A stretch of DNA of 6,766 bases from Nanobdellota archaeon (GTDB taxonomy: Archaea > Thermoproteota > Nitrososphaeria > Nitrososphaerales > Nitrosopumilaceae): positions 1-6,766 of the forward strand of contig JAAUVF010000049.1 of NCBI GenBank assembly GCA_012030815.1, given 5' to 3'. The translations under genes were made by a program, and so were the position numbers. The notes under the pieces were generated by a model that saw only the letters and a list, made by a program, of their open reading frames with translations, was not told where the DNA came from and did not search any database. Of this stretch, positions 1 through 5,924 are shown piece after piece; the stretch's first letter is position 1; each line of letters starts with the position of its first letter.

Positions 1-306
1 GAATGAGCCAGAAGCTTTTGATAATTCTTTTAGTGGTCTTTGAATGCCGTCGTAAATTTGTCCAATAATGCCTGGACCTAATAGAACACTAAGTGGATTT
101 CCTGTACCAACAACTGGTTCACCTGGTTTTAATCCACTTGTAGATTCATAAACTTGAATAAATGCAACATCGCCAGTTAGACGAATAACTTCGCCGACTA
201 ATTTTGAGTTACCAACGGTAACGGTTTCATACATTTTGGCATCAGACATTCCATCGGCCTTTACTGCAGGACCACTTACCCAAACAATTCTACCTTGAGC
301 TGCCAT
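1..306 (-). CDS. atpA: A-type ATP synthase catalytic subunit A, N-terminal 102 residues (partial)
   Basis: This is the start of the nucleotide-binding catalytic A subunit of the archaeal A1Ao ATP synthase, the cytoplasmic head that makes ATP from the ion gradient. Only the N-terminal beta-barrel region and the beginning of the next domain lie in the window; the gene continues past position 1, so the Walker A motif is not visible. The translation begins [15 protein letters not shown], the usual opening of this family, and contains [16 protein letters not shown] near residues 78-93, which is strongly conserved in A/V-type A subunits. The ATG directly follows the TAG stop of the E gene with no spacer, so the two are co-transcribed and probably translationally coupled. 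A GGAG Shine-Dalgarno-like stretch (positions 318-321, read leftward) lies inside the end of E, 11 nt before the start. The family assignment is very secure. Confidence 0.96.
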   Translation of the reverse strand, partial: MAAQGRIVWVSGPAVKADGMSDAKMYETVTVGNSKLVGEVIRLTGDVAFIQVYESTSGLKPGEPVVGTGNPLSVLLGPGIIGQIYDGIQRPLKELSKASGSF

Positions 307-912
307 CTAATTACCTACTCCGAATTTTGTGGCAATTTCTTTCCTTATTAAAGGCTTCATACGCTGAATTCTTGCATCAAGAGTATTGTCAAATTTCATT
401 GCACCTTCTTTTGATTTTACTGTAATACCACCAAGACAATCAATTGTTTCAGAAGATAGTTCTGCTCCAGGATATTTAGACAGTAAAGACTGCACTACAC
501 TTTTGTCTTTAGAATTTGTATAAACTGTAACTTTAGTTGTACCTAAAATTTTAGTTGATTCATCCAACAAGGTTTTGATTAGATTAGAATATTCGTTATT
601 GCGATCCATTTTTGAGATTTGGTCTATTGCTTTTGCAAATACATCGTCTACGGCTTTCTCTAATACCAAAAGTTTGCTATTTCTAGCCTCAATATCTGAA
701 CCACCAATTAGCTGTTTTTCGATCTTATCTGCCTCTTTTTTACCATCTGATATGATTTTATCATATTCTCTCTCTAATTTAGGAACAGAATTATCAAGAA
801 TCTGCTTAGATTCAGAGAGAGATGATTGAAGATTCGTAGTGATCTCTTTTTCGGTTTGAGTGAGAATTTTGTCAATTGTGTGTTCTAATGCAGAATTAGA
901 TCCCAATGTCAC
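307..912 (-). CDS. atpE: A-type ATP synthase peripheral stalk subunit E
   Basis: This is subunit E of the A-type ATP synthase, a 201-residue protein that in this family forms the peripheral stator stalk and holds the catalytic head against rotation. Residues about 8-100 are rich in Glu, Lys, Asp and Ser without prolines over long stretches, as expected for the long helical/coiled-coil arm. The C-terminal globular part ends with the family signature: GGITVKSKEGAMKFDNTLDAR at about 161-181, followed by a helix ending KEIATKFG. The start is GTG at 912. A stop codon lies two codons upstream (916-918) and the next in-frame ATG would remove half the protein, so GTG (or the TTG two codons later) must be used. 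It is followed without spacing by atpA. In many Euryarchaeota subunits C and F lie between E and A; here they do not. Confidence 0.95.
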   Translation of the reverse strand: MTLGSNSALEHTIDKILTQTEKEITTNLQSSLSESKQILDNSVPKLEREYDKIISDGKKEADKIEKQLIGGSDIEARNSKLLVLEKAVDDVFAKAIDQISKMDRNNEYSNLIKTLLDESTKILGTTKVTVYTNSKDKSVVQSLLSKYPGAELSSETIDCLGGITVKSKEGAMKFDNTLDARIQRMKPLIRKEIATKFGVGN

Positions 913-986
913 GAATTAATCCATAATGGATTTTAATGTTTGGGAAAACGAGATTCAGAAAGATATTAAAATCAATGAAAATATCG
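913..986. promoter_or_regulatory. Compact divergent promoter region between atpE and atpI
   Basis: The two ATP synthase transcription units diverge here. If atpI starts at 936, only 23 bp separate the start codons, so promoter elements for each gene must sit within the first codons of the other. An AT-rich block, GATATTAAAA at 962-971, reads as a TATA-like element for the leftward E-A unit, with its centre about 50 nt before the GTG. AATTAAT at 914-920 or ATTTTAATG around 930-938 could serve one or other direction. None is a perfect archaeal TATA box at the ideal spacing, so the individual boxes are tentative. If atpI really starts at 975 or 987, the gap widens to about 60-75 bp and the arrangement becomes ordinary. 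Confidence 0.4.
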
Positions 987-3095
987 ATGGATATCTTGGT
1001 AGTAGCTGATCTAAAAATTGGAAGTGTAATATTACCTAGAAGTGAGTCTCCAAAAGCAATTTCTAGATTAACTGAATTTGAGTGGTTTCATAAGATAGAT
1101 ACAGAAAATGACTTGGTTACTCCAGAAATAGACGATCTTCTTTTAGAGGCTCAAAAAACATATCAATCAATCGATGAAGTTGTTAAAGGATTAGGGATTC
1201 CAATAACAGTAGGAATTCTAGAAATTATGTTCAAAGGAACTGTAATCAAAAAGAAAGACTATGAACTAGACGAAATTGAAGACATGGTAAATGACTTAAA
1301 AAATAGAAGTCCTTCCATCATAGATGAGTCTTCAAAACTATTACATGAACAAGCAAACACTAAACGTTCACTTGAAGAGTATAGATCATTAAAAGAGACT
1401 CTTGAAGTTGCTCGAAAATTAAAGATAGATCTAAACGGATTTGGTCTAATGAAATATTTTTACACAAACCTTTTTGTGATCAATTCTTCAGACTATGAAG
1501 AAATCAGTAGAGCATTAGAAGGAATTACATTTTATAAATATGATTTAGAAAGTAAAGACAAGGCTGCAATTTTAATTATTTCAGATATAGAAGATTCAGA
1601 AAAAGCTCTTAAGGTACTAAGAGGATTTAATGCAAATCCATTTGTTATTCCTCAGGGGATTCCACAAATTCCAACTGAAGCATATGCCATGGCAGAAGCA
1701 AAAATAAAAGAACTTACTGAAAAACAAGCATCAACTGCAAAACAAATTGCTGTAATTAAAAAGAAAATTAGACGCGATATTTTATCCCTTTATGAAGAAG
1801 CACAGATTGCAAAAGATGTTCTTGAAACGCTTAGAAAACCTGGAGGCACTAAACACTTTGCAGTTATTCAAGGATACATTCCAAGTAAAATGGAAGAAAA
1901 ATTCAAAGAAACTACAAAACAGTGGATGTCAATTACTGAGGATATTACTGATCCGAAACTACAAGAGCAAACTCCAACATTATTTGATAACAAAAAATTT
2001 GTAAGAACATTTGAGGTAATCACACAAAGTCAAGGTATACCAAAAAAAGGCGAAGCAGATCCAACTCCCATGATTGCTTTGATGTGGCCAATTTTCTATG
2101 GACTAATGTTTGCAGATATGGGTCACGGTTTATTGCTAATGGGAATGGGTTTGCTTTTCAAGGTAAAAGGGCAAGGGAATCTTTCAAGATGGGGAATGTT
2201 GATTGCAATATCTGGTGCCTCTGCTGCCATAGCAGGTGTAGGTGCTGGAGAAATGTTTGGATATCATCTTGATCATATGGGACCATTTGAAGGATTATTG
2301 GAAAAAGGAGGAGCATTACATTCAGTTAGTTGGATAGTTGGAATACTAAGTGTTGCAGAATTAACATTTGATCAAGTCATTAACATTCTCAAAGTATCAT
2401 TATTCATTGGAATTATTCATTTGGTTTGGGCAATGGTTCTACGCGTCAAGAGATTAGCGCATGAAGGACATAAATTAGTAATGTACATGGAAGCAATTCC
2501 AAATATCACACTCTACGGCGGAATTGTTGTAGTGATGATGTGTGCTATTGGTTCACAGTATGATGTTATGAACATGTATTCCAAAGTTCATACCGAAGCT
2601 GTACCATGGGTCACAGTATTTTTAGGAGATTGGGCTCAAGTTTGGATTGTAACAAGAATTGCAGTTGTTGTAGTTATTGCATCAATGGTATTGATGATGG
2701 TTGGTGGAATTTTACATGCAAAGAAACATCCAGAAGATGGTGGTTCTGCAGCAAATGTTGTGATGGAAGTATTTCTCGGTAAAACAGTTGAAAGTTTAGC
2801 TCACACAATCAGTTATGCTCGACTTGGTATTATGTTACTAGTGCACGCTGCATTGCTAATGACGGTAAATAATGCATTTGTTTCATTAGGTGGAGCAAGC
2901 TCAGGAGCAGCAATAGCAATGATAGTTGGAGGAAACTTGGGAATTATGATGATTGAAGGGTTAATTGTTTACATCCAGTCACTTAGATTGCACTTGTATG
3001 AGTTCTTTACAAAATGGTATACAGGTGGCTCTCAACCATTTAGACAAATCAGACCAGAATTGATTTACAATCAATTTGTTTGGAAGAAAAAATAA
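936..3095 (+). CDS. atpI: A-type ATP synthase membrane subunit I (a-subunit)
   Basis: This 719-residue protein belongs to the V/A-type ATPase 116-kDa/I family, the membrane a-subunit that forms the ion half-channels against the rotor ring. Residues 1 to about 370 form the cytoplasmic, helical stator-binding half, rich in charged coiled-coil-like stretches (around 120-155 and 255-300). From about 380 onward there are roughly seven or eight hydrophobic segments. The first contains MWPIFYGLMFADMGHG, the conserved Pro-Phe-Gly-Met-Asp-Gly-Gly block. SYARLGIMLLVHAAL carries the expected essential arginine (about residue 629), and SLRLHLYEFFTKWYTGG carries the second conserved arginine (about 684) before the C-terminal end. 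The length is normal. The N-terminus is uncertain: ATG codons at 975 (MKIS) and 987 (MDILVV) are alternatives, and the family's first beta strand seems to begin around ILVVADLKIGSVIL. It is divergent from atpE, not inside the E-A operon. Confidence 0.94.
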   Translation: MFGKTRFRKILKSMKISMDILVVADLKIGSVILPRSESPKAISRLTEFEWFHKIDTENDLVTPEIDDLLLEAQKTYQSIDEVVKGLGIPITVGILEIMFKGTVIKKKDYELDEIEDMVNDLKNRSPSIIDESSKLLHEQANTKRSLEEYRSLKETLEVARKLKIDLNGFGLMKYFYTNLFVINSSDYEEISRALEGITFYKYDLESKDKAAILIISDIEDSEKALKVLRGFNANPFVIPQGIPQIPTEAYAMAEAKIKELTEKQASTAKQIAVIKKKIRRDILSLYEEAQIAKDVLETLRKPGGTKHFAVIQGYIPSKMEEKFKETTKQWMSITEDITDPKLQEQTPTLFDNKKFVRTFEVITQSQGIPKKGEADPTPMIALMWPIFYGLMFADMGHGLLLMGMGLLFKVKGQGNLSRWGMLIAISGASAAIAGVGAGEMFGYHLDHMGPFEGLLEKGGALHSVSWIVGILSVAELTFDQVINILKVSLFIGIIHLVWAMVLRVKRLAHEGHKLVMYMEAIPNITLYGGIVVVMMCAIGSQYDVMNMYSKVHTEAVPWVTVFLGDWAQVWIVTRIAVVVVIASMVLMMVGGILHAKKHPEDGGSAANVVMEVFLGKTVESLAHTISYARLGIMLLVHAALLMTVNNAFVSLGGASSGAAIAMIVGGNLGIMMIEGLIVYIQSLRLHLYEFFTKWYTGGSQPFRQIRPELIYNQFVWKKK

Positions 3096-3099
3096 ATCA

Positions 3100-3131
3100 T
3101 TTTTTAATCTCTAGTAAAGTATCCTTTTTCT
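3100..3131 (+). terminator. T-rich end of the atpI transcript
   Basis: A run of six T lies 5 nt after the atpI stop (3100-3105). It is followed by a second pyrimidine tract, CCTTTTTCT, at about 3123-3131. T-rich stretches without a needed hairpin are the usual termination signal of archaeal RNA polymerase, and this one sits just before the htpX promoter. It is inferred from composition and position only. Confidence 0.55.
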
Positions 3132-3136
3132 AACAA

Positions 3137-3143
3137 TTATATC
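3137..3143 (+). promoter_or_regulatory. TATA-like box for htpX (near-leaderless transcript)
   Basis: TTATATC is centred about 27 nt before the ATG at 3167. With archaeal spacing from TATA box to start site of about 25 nt, transcription would begin at or within a few bases of that ATG, giving a leaderless mRNA. This supports ATG 3167 over the TTG immediately before it at 3164. Confidence 0.5.
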
Positions 3144-3166
3144 TCTACATCAATCGATAAGGCTTG

Positions 3167-4110
3167 ATGATTAGAGGACTAGTTGCTTCAATGAGTTTAA
3201 CGATGGTTTTAGTTTTTGGTTTACTTTTTGCATTACTTGCTGGTTTGAGTTTCTATCTCGATCTTGGAATTTTTCTCACCGTAGGTATGGCAGTAGGTTT
3301 AGGTTTGTTCCAATGGGCAATAGGACCATCAATAGTAAGATGGAGTACAAACATGAGTCCATTAAACAGAGATGAGTTTCCATGGATTGAAGAAACAACT
3401 CATGAAATATGTCTCAAAAATAAAGTAAAACTTCCAAAAATAACAATAGCAAATACTAGTATGCCTAATGCTTTTGTTTTTGGCAGAACTAGTAAATCTG
3501 CAACACTAACTCTAACTCGTGGATTACTAAAGACGTTGACAAAAGATGAGGTTAGAGGGGTTATCGCTCATGAAATAGGCCACATAAAGCATAACGATAT
3601 GGTTGTAATGACAATTATCTCAGTGATTCCAACTATTGCGTATTTTATTGCATTATCTACTATGTTTAGTAGATCAAGAAATCAAGGGAGTGGTGCAGTT
3701 TTAATTGGAATAGGTGCATTTGCAGTATATTTTATAACAAATCTTTTGATATTGTATTTTTCACGACTCAGAGAATTTTATGCAGATAATTTTGCTGGAA
3801 GACAAGTAAAACCATCAATACTTGCCAATGCATTAGCCAAGATTACTTATGGATTGAGTATAGAAAAACAACAAGCAAAAAATTCTACATTACGTTCATT
3901 TTATGCAGTTGATCCTATCTCATCAAGTTATGAAGTTACAAAATTTGCATCATATTACAAAGATCAACATATTTCAGAAGAGGAAGTGAAAAAGCAATGG
4001 ATTGGGAACGAAATAGTAGCTTTAGCAAATTTGGGGAGATTTTCAGAACACATCCGTTGACTTACAAAAGAATTGAAAAATTGTATCAAATGGAAAAAGG
4101 ATTATCTTAA
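3167..4110 (+). CDS. htpX: HtpX membrane zinc metalloprotease (M48), with apparent frameshift near 3989-3994
   Basis: HtpX is an integral-membrane zinc endopeptidase that degrades misfolded membrane proteins. Two hydrophobic segments lie near the N-terminus (about 11-30 and 34-54) and two more after the active site (about 146-166 and 176-198). The zinc site is HEIGH at residues 135-139 in VIAHEIGHIKHNDM. The third ligand is the Glu of SRLREFYAD (about 203). The uninterrupted reading frame stops at a TGA at 4058-4060 with an unrelated tail. From the A5 run at 3989-3993, the -1 frame continues as AMDWERNSSFSKFGEIF and then RTHPLTYKRIEKLYQMEKGLS, ending at the TAA at 4108-4110. THPLTYKRIEKL is the conserved HtpX C-terminal block, so one A appears to be missing (GTG AAA AAA GCA expected). 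Restored length is 314 residues. The true state (error, mutation or -1 frameshifting) cannot be decided here. It faces the hsp20 gene, another protein-quality gene. Confidence 0.9.
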
Positions 4111-4140
4111 AATCTAGATGTGAGTTTTAATAGAATGTAA

Positions 4141-4170
4141 TAAAAAATAGATTGTGGGTTTGTTACCCAC
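4141..4170 (-). terminator. Hairpin plus T6 likely ending the hsp20 transcript
   Basis: Read on the minus strand, a perfect 6-bp stem (GTGGGT/ACCCAC, 5-nt loop; positions 4154-4170) is followed 6 nt later by six consecutive T (plus-strand A6 at 4142-4147). It lies about 140 nt beyond the hsp20 stop. The form resembles an intrinsic terminator; in Archaea the T tract is the important part. On the plus strand the same hairpin lies 44 nt after the restored htpX stop but has no T tract after it. Confidence 0.5.
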
Positions 4171-4311
4171 CTGATTGTTTGTCAATCTTCTGGTTGCCAA
4201 ACCTGTTTGCCGAAATTGATGAAATTTTCTCAAATGAAGTTTTGAGAGATGTTTTTAGATTTGAGATTGGTTGTGTGAATGAAAGATTTTTCATCCTTAT
4301 TCATCTTCATG

Positions 4312-4806
4312 TTATTCTACTGACACTAGCTTGCCTTGAGGTTTTTCCTTGGCAAGTGACAATGTCAGCTCCAATATTCCGTTTGTGTATTTGGCTTTGG
4401 CAGAATTTTCATCTACTTTTGATGGTAGAGGAATTTTCTTTTCATACTTTCTGTCGTTGTGTTCTGCTGAGAGCAAGACCATTTTATCTGACACATTTAA
4501 CTTGATGTCAGATTTTTCAATTCCTGGCATCTCAGAAACTATCTTGAGAGTATGGTTTTTTTCGTCTACTGAAACATCAACGTATGGATCTCTCACTGTA
4601 GAATCAGTAAGATATCTCGTAGGTTTTGTATTTCCCCATTCAGTAATATGAGGAACACCGTCTCCCCCTACAGTTTTTACATAACCGTAGTAATACGGGC
4701 CCACAGTTTGGACTGTACCTCCAATGGGGTTTTCGAAAATATCGCCCATTGAAAAAAAGGGATTCGATAATCTTCGAAATGCTGTTTCGAATTGGTCATC
4801 AAACAT
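4312..4806 (-). CDS. hsp20: Small heat-shock protein, Hsp20/alpha-crystallin family
   Basis: This 164-residue ATP-independent chaperone would bind unfolding cytoplasmic proteins and hold them for refolding. The N-terminal arm (1 to about 70) includes a Gly/Tyr-rich stretch, GPYYYGYVKTVGGDGVPHIT, typical of archaeal Hsp20 proteins. The alpha-crystallin domain spans about 73-155, with VDVSVDEKNHTLKIVSEMPG, then IEKSDIKLNV and the signature NGILELTLSL near 142-151. The tail is very short and ends KLVSVE, where VSV may act as the I-x-I-like motif that docks on neighbouring subunits. The start is ATG at 4806, preceded by a good Shine-Dalgarno, GGTGAT, with 6-nt spacing, and a TATA-like box further upstream. 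It is convergent with htpX and divergent from the zinc-finger gene. The assignment is secure. Confidence 0.95.
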   Translation of the reverse strand: MFDDQFETAFRRLSNPFFSMGDIFENPIGGTVQTVGPYYYGYVKTVGGDGVPHITEWGNTKPTRYLTDSTVRDPYVDVSVDEKNHTLKIVSEMPGIEKSDIKLNVSDKMVLLSAEHNDRKYEKKIPLPSKVDENSAKAKYTNGILELTLSLAKEKPQGKLVSVE

Positions 4807-4812
4807 CTTTTA

Positions 4813-4818
4813 ATCACC
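4813..4818 (-). promoter_or_regulatory. Shine-Dalgarno of hsp20
   Basis: GGTGAT (minus strand) matches the 16S 3'-end anti-SD segment ATCACC and lies 6 nt before the ATG at 4806. It confirms that start and shows that this message, unlike the facing zinc-finger gene, has a leader. Confidence 0.6.
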
Positions 4819-4842
4819 GAGTTAGTGTAATAGAGATTACAA

Positions 4843-4850
4843 AATATAAA
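4843..4850 (-). promoter_or_regulatory. TATA-like box of hsp20
   Basis: On the minus strand TTTATATT is preceded by an A-rich stretch (AAAAAA), as expected for a BRE-TATA pair. The predicted start site about 25 nt downstream leaves a leader of roughly 15 nt that contains the Shine-Dalgarno. Confidence 0.6.
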
Positions 4851-4900
4851 TTTTTTGCATAAATGGTTTTTTACTGACAATATGTCATATTTATTACAAC

Positions 4901-4908
4901 ATTTAAAT
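4901..4908 (+). promoter_or_regulatory. TATA box of the zinc-finger gene (leaderless)
   Basis: TTTAAATA is a near-ideal archaeal TATA box. Its centre is about 29 nt before the ATG at 4933, so transcription should start at or just before that ATG, giving a leaderless message. This argues against longer N-terminal extensions beginning at 4855 or 4882, which would place the promoter inside the coding sequence. Confidence 0.65.
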
Positions 4909-4932
4909 ACATCTAGGATAAAATATTTCAAA

Positions 4933-5136
4933 ATGACAAGTGTAATTTTAGAATACGAAAATCAAGCTAAACCAAAAGCAGAAAGACAAGTTACCTATTT
5001 TTGCAGATTATGTCGTGAATATGGGATTAAAACTAGAAAGTCACATTTGCAAAATTACCATAACGCAAATAGAGATACTGTAACCAAACGAAGCAACAAT
5101 GATCTTGTTGATGTAATATTTATTGAATCAAAGTAG
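4933..5136 (+). CDS. Small C2H2-type zinc-finger protein (67 aa)
   Basis: The product is a 67-residue soluble protein with a single C2H2-like zinc finger: FCRLCREYGIKTRKSHLQNYH gives Cys24-x2-Cys27-x10-His38-x4-His43. The remainder is charged, with a basic patch (KTRK, TKR) that would suit nucleic-acid binding. Very small C2H2 proteins of this sort are frequent in ammonia-oxidising archaea, and their targets are mostly unknown. The start at 4933 is chosen from the TATA box at 4901-4908 and because the sequence upstream (4855-4932) is promoter-like and low in complexity. It is divergent from hsp20 across 126 bp. A DNA- or RNA-binding role is inference from the fold only; a purely structural or protein-binding finger is equally possible. 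Confidence 0.8.
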   Translation: MTSVILEYENQAKPKAERQVTYFCRLCREYGIKTRKSHLQNYHNANRDTVTKRSNNDLVDVIFIESK

Positions 5137-5224
5137 TAAAACTATTCAAAATTATAAAAATTGAAACTTAAGACCAAAAACGATTAGTTTTGTGGTGACA
5201 GCTTCAATGAACATCATATTACAA

Positions 5225-5247
5225 ATTAGTATTTAGCGAATACTAAT
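5225..5247. repeat. Perfect 9-bp inverted repeat, 5-nt spacer
   Basis: ATTAGTATT and AATACTAAT are exact reverse complements separated by TAGCG. It could be an RNA hairpin or a dimeric-regulator site. Its arms (TTAGTA/TACTAA) resemble, but do not match, the operator-like site upstream of the SEC-C gene. Confidence 0.6.
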
Positions 5248-5346
5248 GATTACTATGAATGATTTCTACGAGAGTCTTTTATGCAAATATTCCTAAATGA
5301 TAAACAGTACACAACGAAGCCATACGTTTACCTACGACCAGTCCAT

Positions 5347-5394
5347 GATTGGGCAATTTGGCCCAATCTTTTTAATTTACAGTTTTTATTTTCT
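5347..5394 (+). terminator. GC-rich hairpin followed by T tracts
   Basis: An 8-bp perfect stem (GATTGGGC / GCCCAATC, loop AATTTG, 5347-5368) is followed directly by TTTTT (5369-5373) and then more T-rich sequence to 5394. It reads as an intrinsic-type terminator only on the plus strand. It would end a transcript coming from the zinc-finger gene, whose stop is 210 nt upstream, or from an unannotated RNA starting near 5180. Confidence 0.6.
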
Positions 5395-5432
5395 ATTAGT
5401 AACTCAGTATGATTTCAATAATTATTTGAATA

Positions 5433-5838
5433 TCAAATACAATCAGTTGATTTTCCAAATACTTGCTCAAGAGTTCGGGGCTTACCGTCCTTAAACACTT
5501 CACAACTGCAATACTTCATTGAAAAAGCAGCCATCTGCATAATTATTTGGCTTTAATGCTTTACCTTTTTCAGTGACAGTGTATTCTATTCTGATTGGCG
5601 TTTCATTGTATACGGTTCTTTTGATGATTTCACTTTTTTCCATCTCTTTTAGACGGACAGAAAGTGTTTTTGGGTTTATTCCTTCAACTGATTCTAAAAA
5701 CTCGTTAAATCTACTTTGACCAAGTAGAGTAATATTTCGAAGAATATGTATTGTGAATTTTTTTCCAATAATTTTGAAAGTATTATCTACAGGACAACAT
5801 TGTATCTGATCTGATATTGCTTTTAGTTCCTGTGGCAT
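5433..5838 (-). CDS. HxlR-family winged-helix regulator, with apparent frameshift near 5541-5550
   Basis: The product is a MarR/DUF24-type (HxlR) winged-helix DNA-binding protein, a family that often senses redox-active or electrophilic compounds through cysteines. The N-terminus has QIQCCPVDNTFKIIGKKFT, with the family's conserved Cys-Pro (Cys15). RFNEFLESVEGINPKTLSVR gives the recognition helix, and PIRIEYTVTEKGKALKP the wing. The uninterrupted frame then ends in an unrelated tail at 5500. In the +1 frame the sequence continues (after LKP) as IIMQMAAFSMKYCSCEVFKDG, with a further tail ending at the TGA at 5433-5435. This is the expected C-terminal dimerisation helix with extra cysteines. 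One extra A beside CCAAAT (plus-strand T run 5546-5548) explains it. Restored length is 134 residues. The start is ATG 5838 or the adjacent TTG 5841, with a GAGGT Shine-Dalgarno at 5851-5855 (minus strand). It is divergent from the SEC-C gene. Confidence 0.88.
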
Positions 5839-5883
5839 CAACTTACCAAAACCTCATCTGCTTTCATTGTAGTAACTTTCTAA

Positions 5884-5892
5884 TTAATATAC
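5884..5892. promoter_or_regulatory. TATA-like element serving the HxlR/SEC-C divergent promoters
   Basis: TTAATATAC lies about 37 nt before the SEC-C gene's ATG at 5925, giving a predicted start site near 5914. Its near-palindromic core (TTAATATA) also reads as a TATA box leftward, about 46 nt before the HxlR start. One shared element or two overlapping ones are both possible. Confidence 0.45.
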
Positions 5893-5901
5893 TTACCTTT
5901 C

Positions 5902-5914
5902 TATAGTTACTATA
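5902..5914. promoter_or_regulatory. Palindromic operator-like site, likely for the HxlR regulator
   Basis: TATAGT-T-ACTATA is a perfect 6-bp-arm palindrome around one central base. It lies between the TATA-like element and the SEC-C start codon, where a bound dimer would block transcription start. A related sequence, TAGTAACT (reverse complement AGTTACTA), occurs at 5870-5877 on the HxlR side, within the presumed leader of that gene. The combination suggests autoregulation plus control of the SEC-C gene. HxlR proteins commonly bind such short palindromes next to divergent genes; binding here is inferred. Confidence 0.6.
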
Positions 5915-5924
5915 AGAAAGTAAT

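Larger units (their letters stand above)
5137..5432. other. Gene-poor region with hairpins; possible small RNA or long 3' UTR
   Basis: No convincing protein gene was found here. A 65-codon open frame starting at 5297 overlaps the restored end of the HxlR gene on the other strand and has no recognisable features, so I treat it as chance. The region does hold a TATA-like stretch (TTATAAAAA, 5152-5160), a perfect 9-bp inverted repeat (5225-5247), a hairpin (5347-5368) and T-rich tracts (5369-5394), all consistent with a rightward transcript of about 190 nt. It could equally be the 3' UTR of the zinc-finger gene. No tRNA, C/D-box sRNA or known riboswitch pattern was recognised. Confidence 0.35.

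Noticed and set aside
4233..4304. 26-codon minus-strand frame directly after the hsp20 stop
   Set aside because: It is too short, has no motif, and only a weak case for translation; it more likely belongs to the hsp20 3' UTR.
4213..4323. C/D-box sRNA suggested by TTGATGA and a later CTGA
   Set aside because: The C box lacks the purine start, the D box is about 100 nt away, and no D'/C' pair is found between them.
4152..4505. 117-codon open frame on the plus strand
   Set aside because: Most of it is antisense to the clearly real hsp20 gene, and its translation (many Phe, Leu, Cys) looks like a reverse-frame shadow.
4855..4932. N-terminal extension of the zinc-finger protein to an earlier ATG
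   Set aside because: A strong TATA box (4901-4908) lies inside this stretch at leaderless spacing from ATG 4933, so the upstream sequence is promoter.
5347..5368. tRNA fragment or attachment site
   Set aside because: The stem resembles a terminator hairpin; no tRNA arms, TTCRA loop or repeated att-like copy was found around it.
5297..5494. 65-codon open frame on the plus strand
   Set aside because: It overlaps the restored 3' end of the HxlR gene on the other strand, contains the hairpin-T-tract terminator, has no recognisable motif, and shows composition typical of translated AT-rich intergenic DNA.
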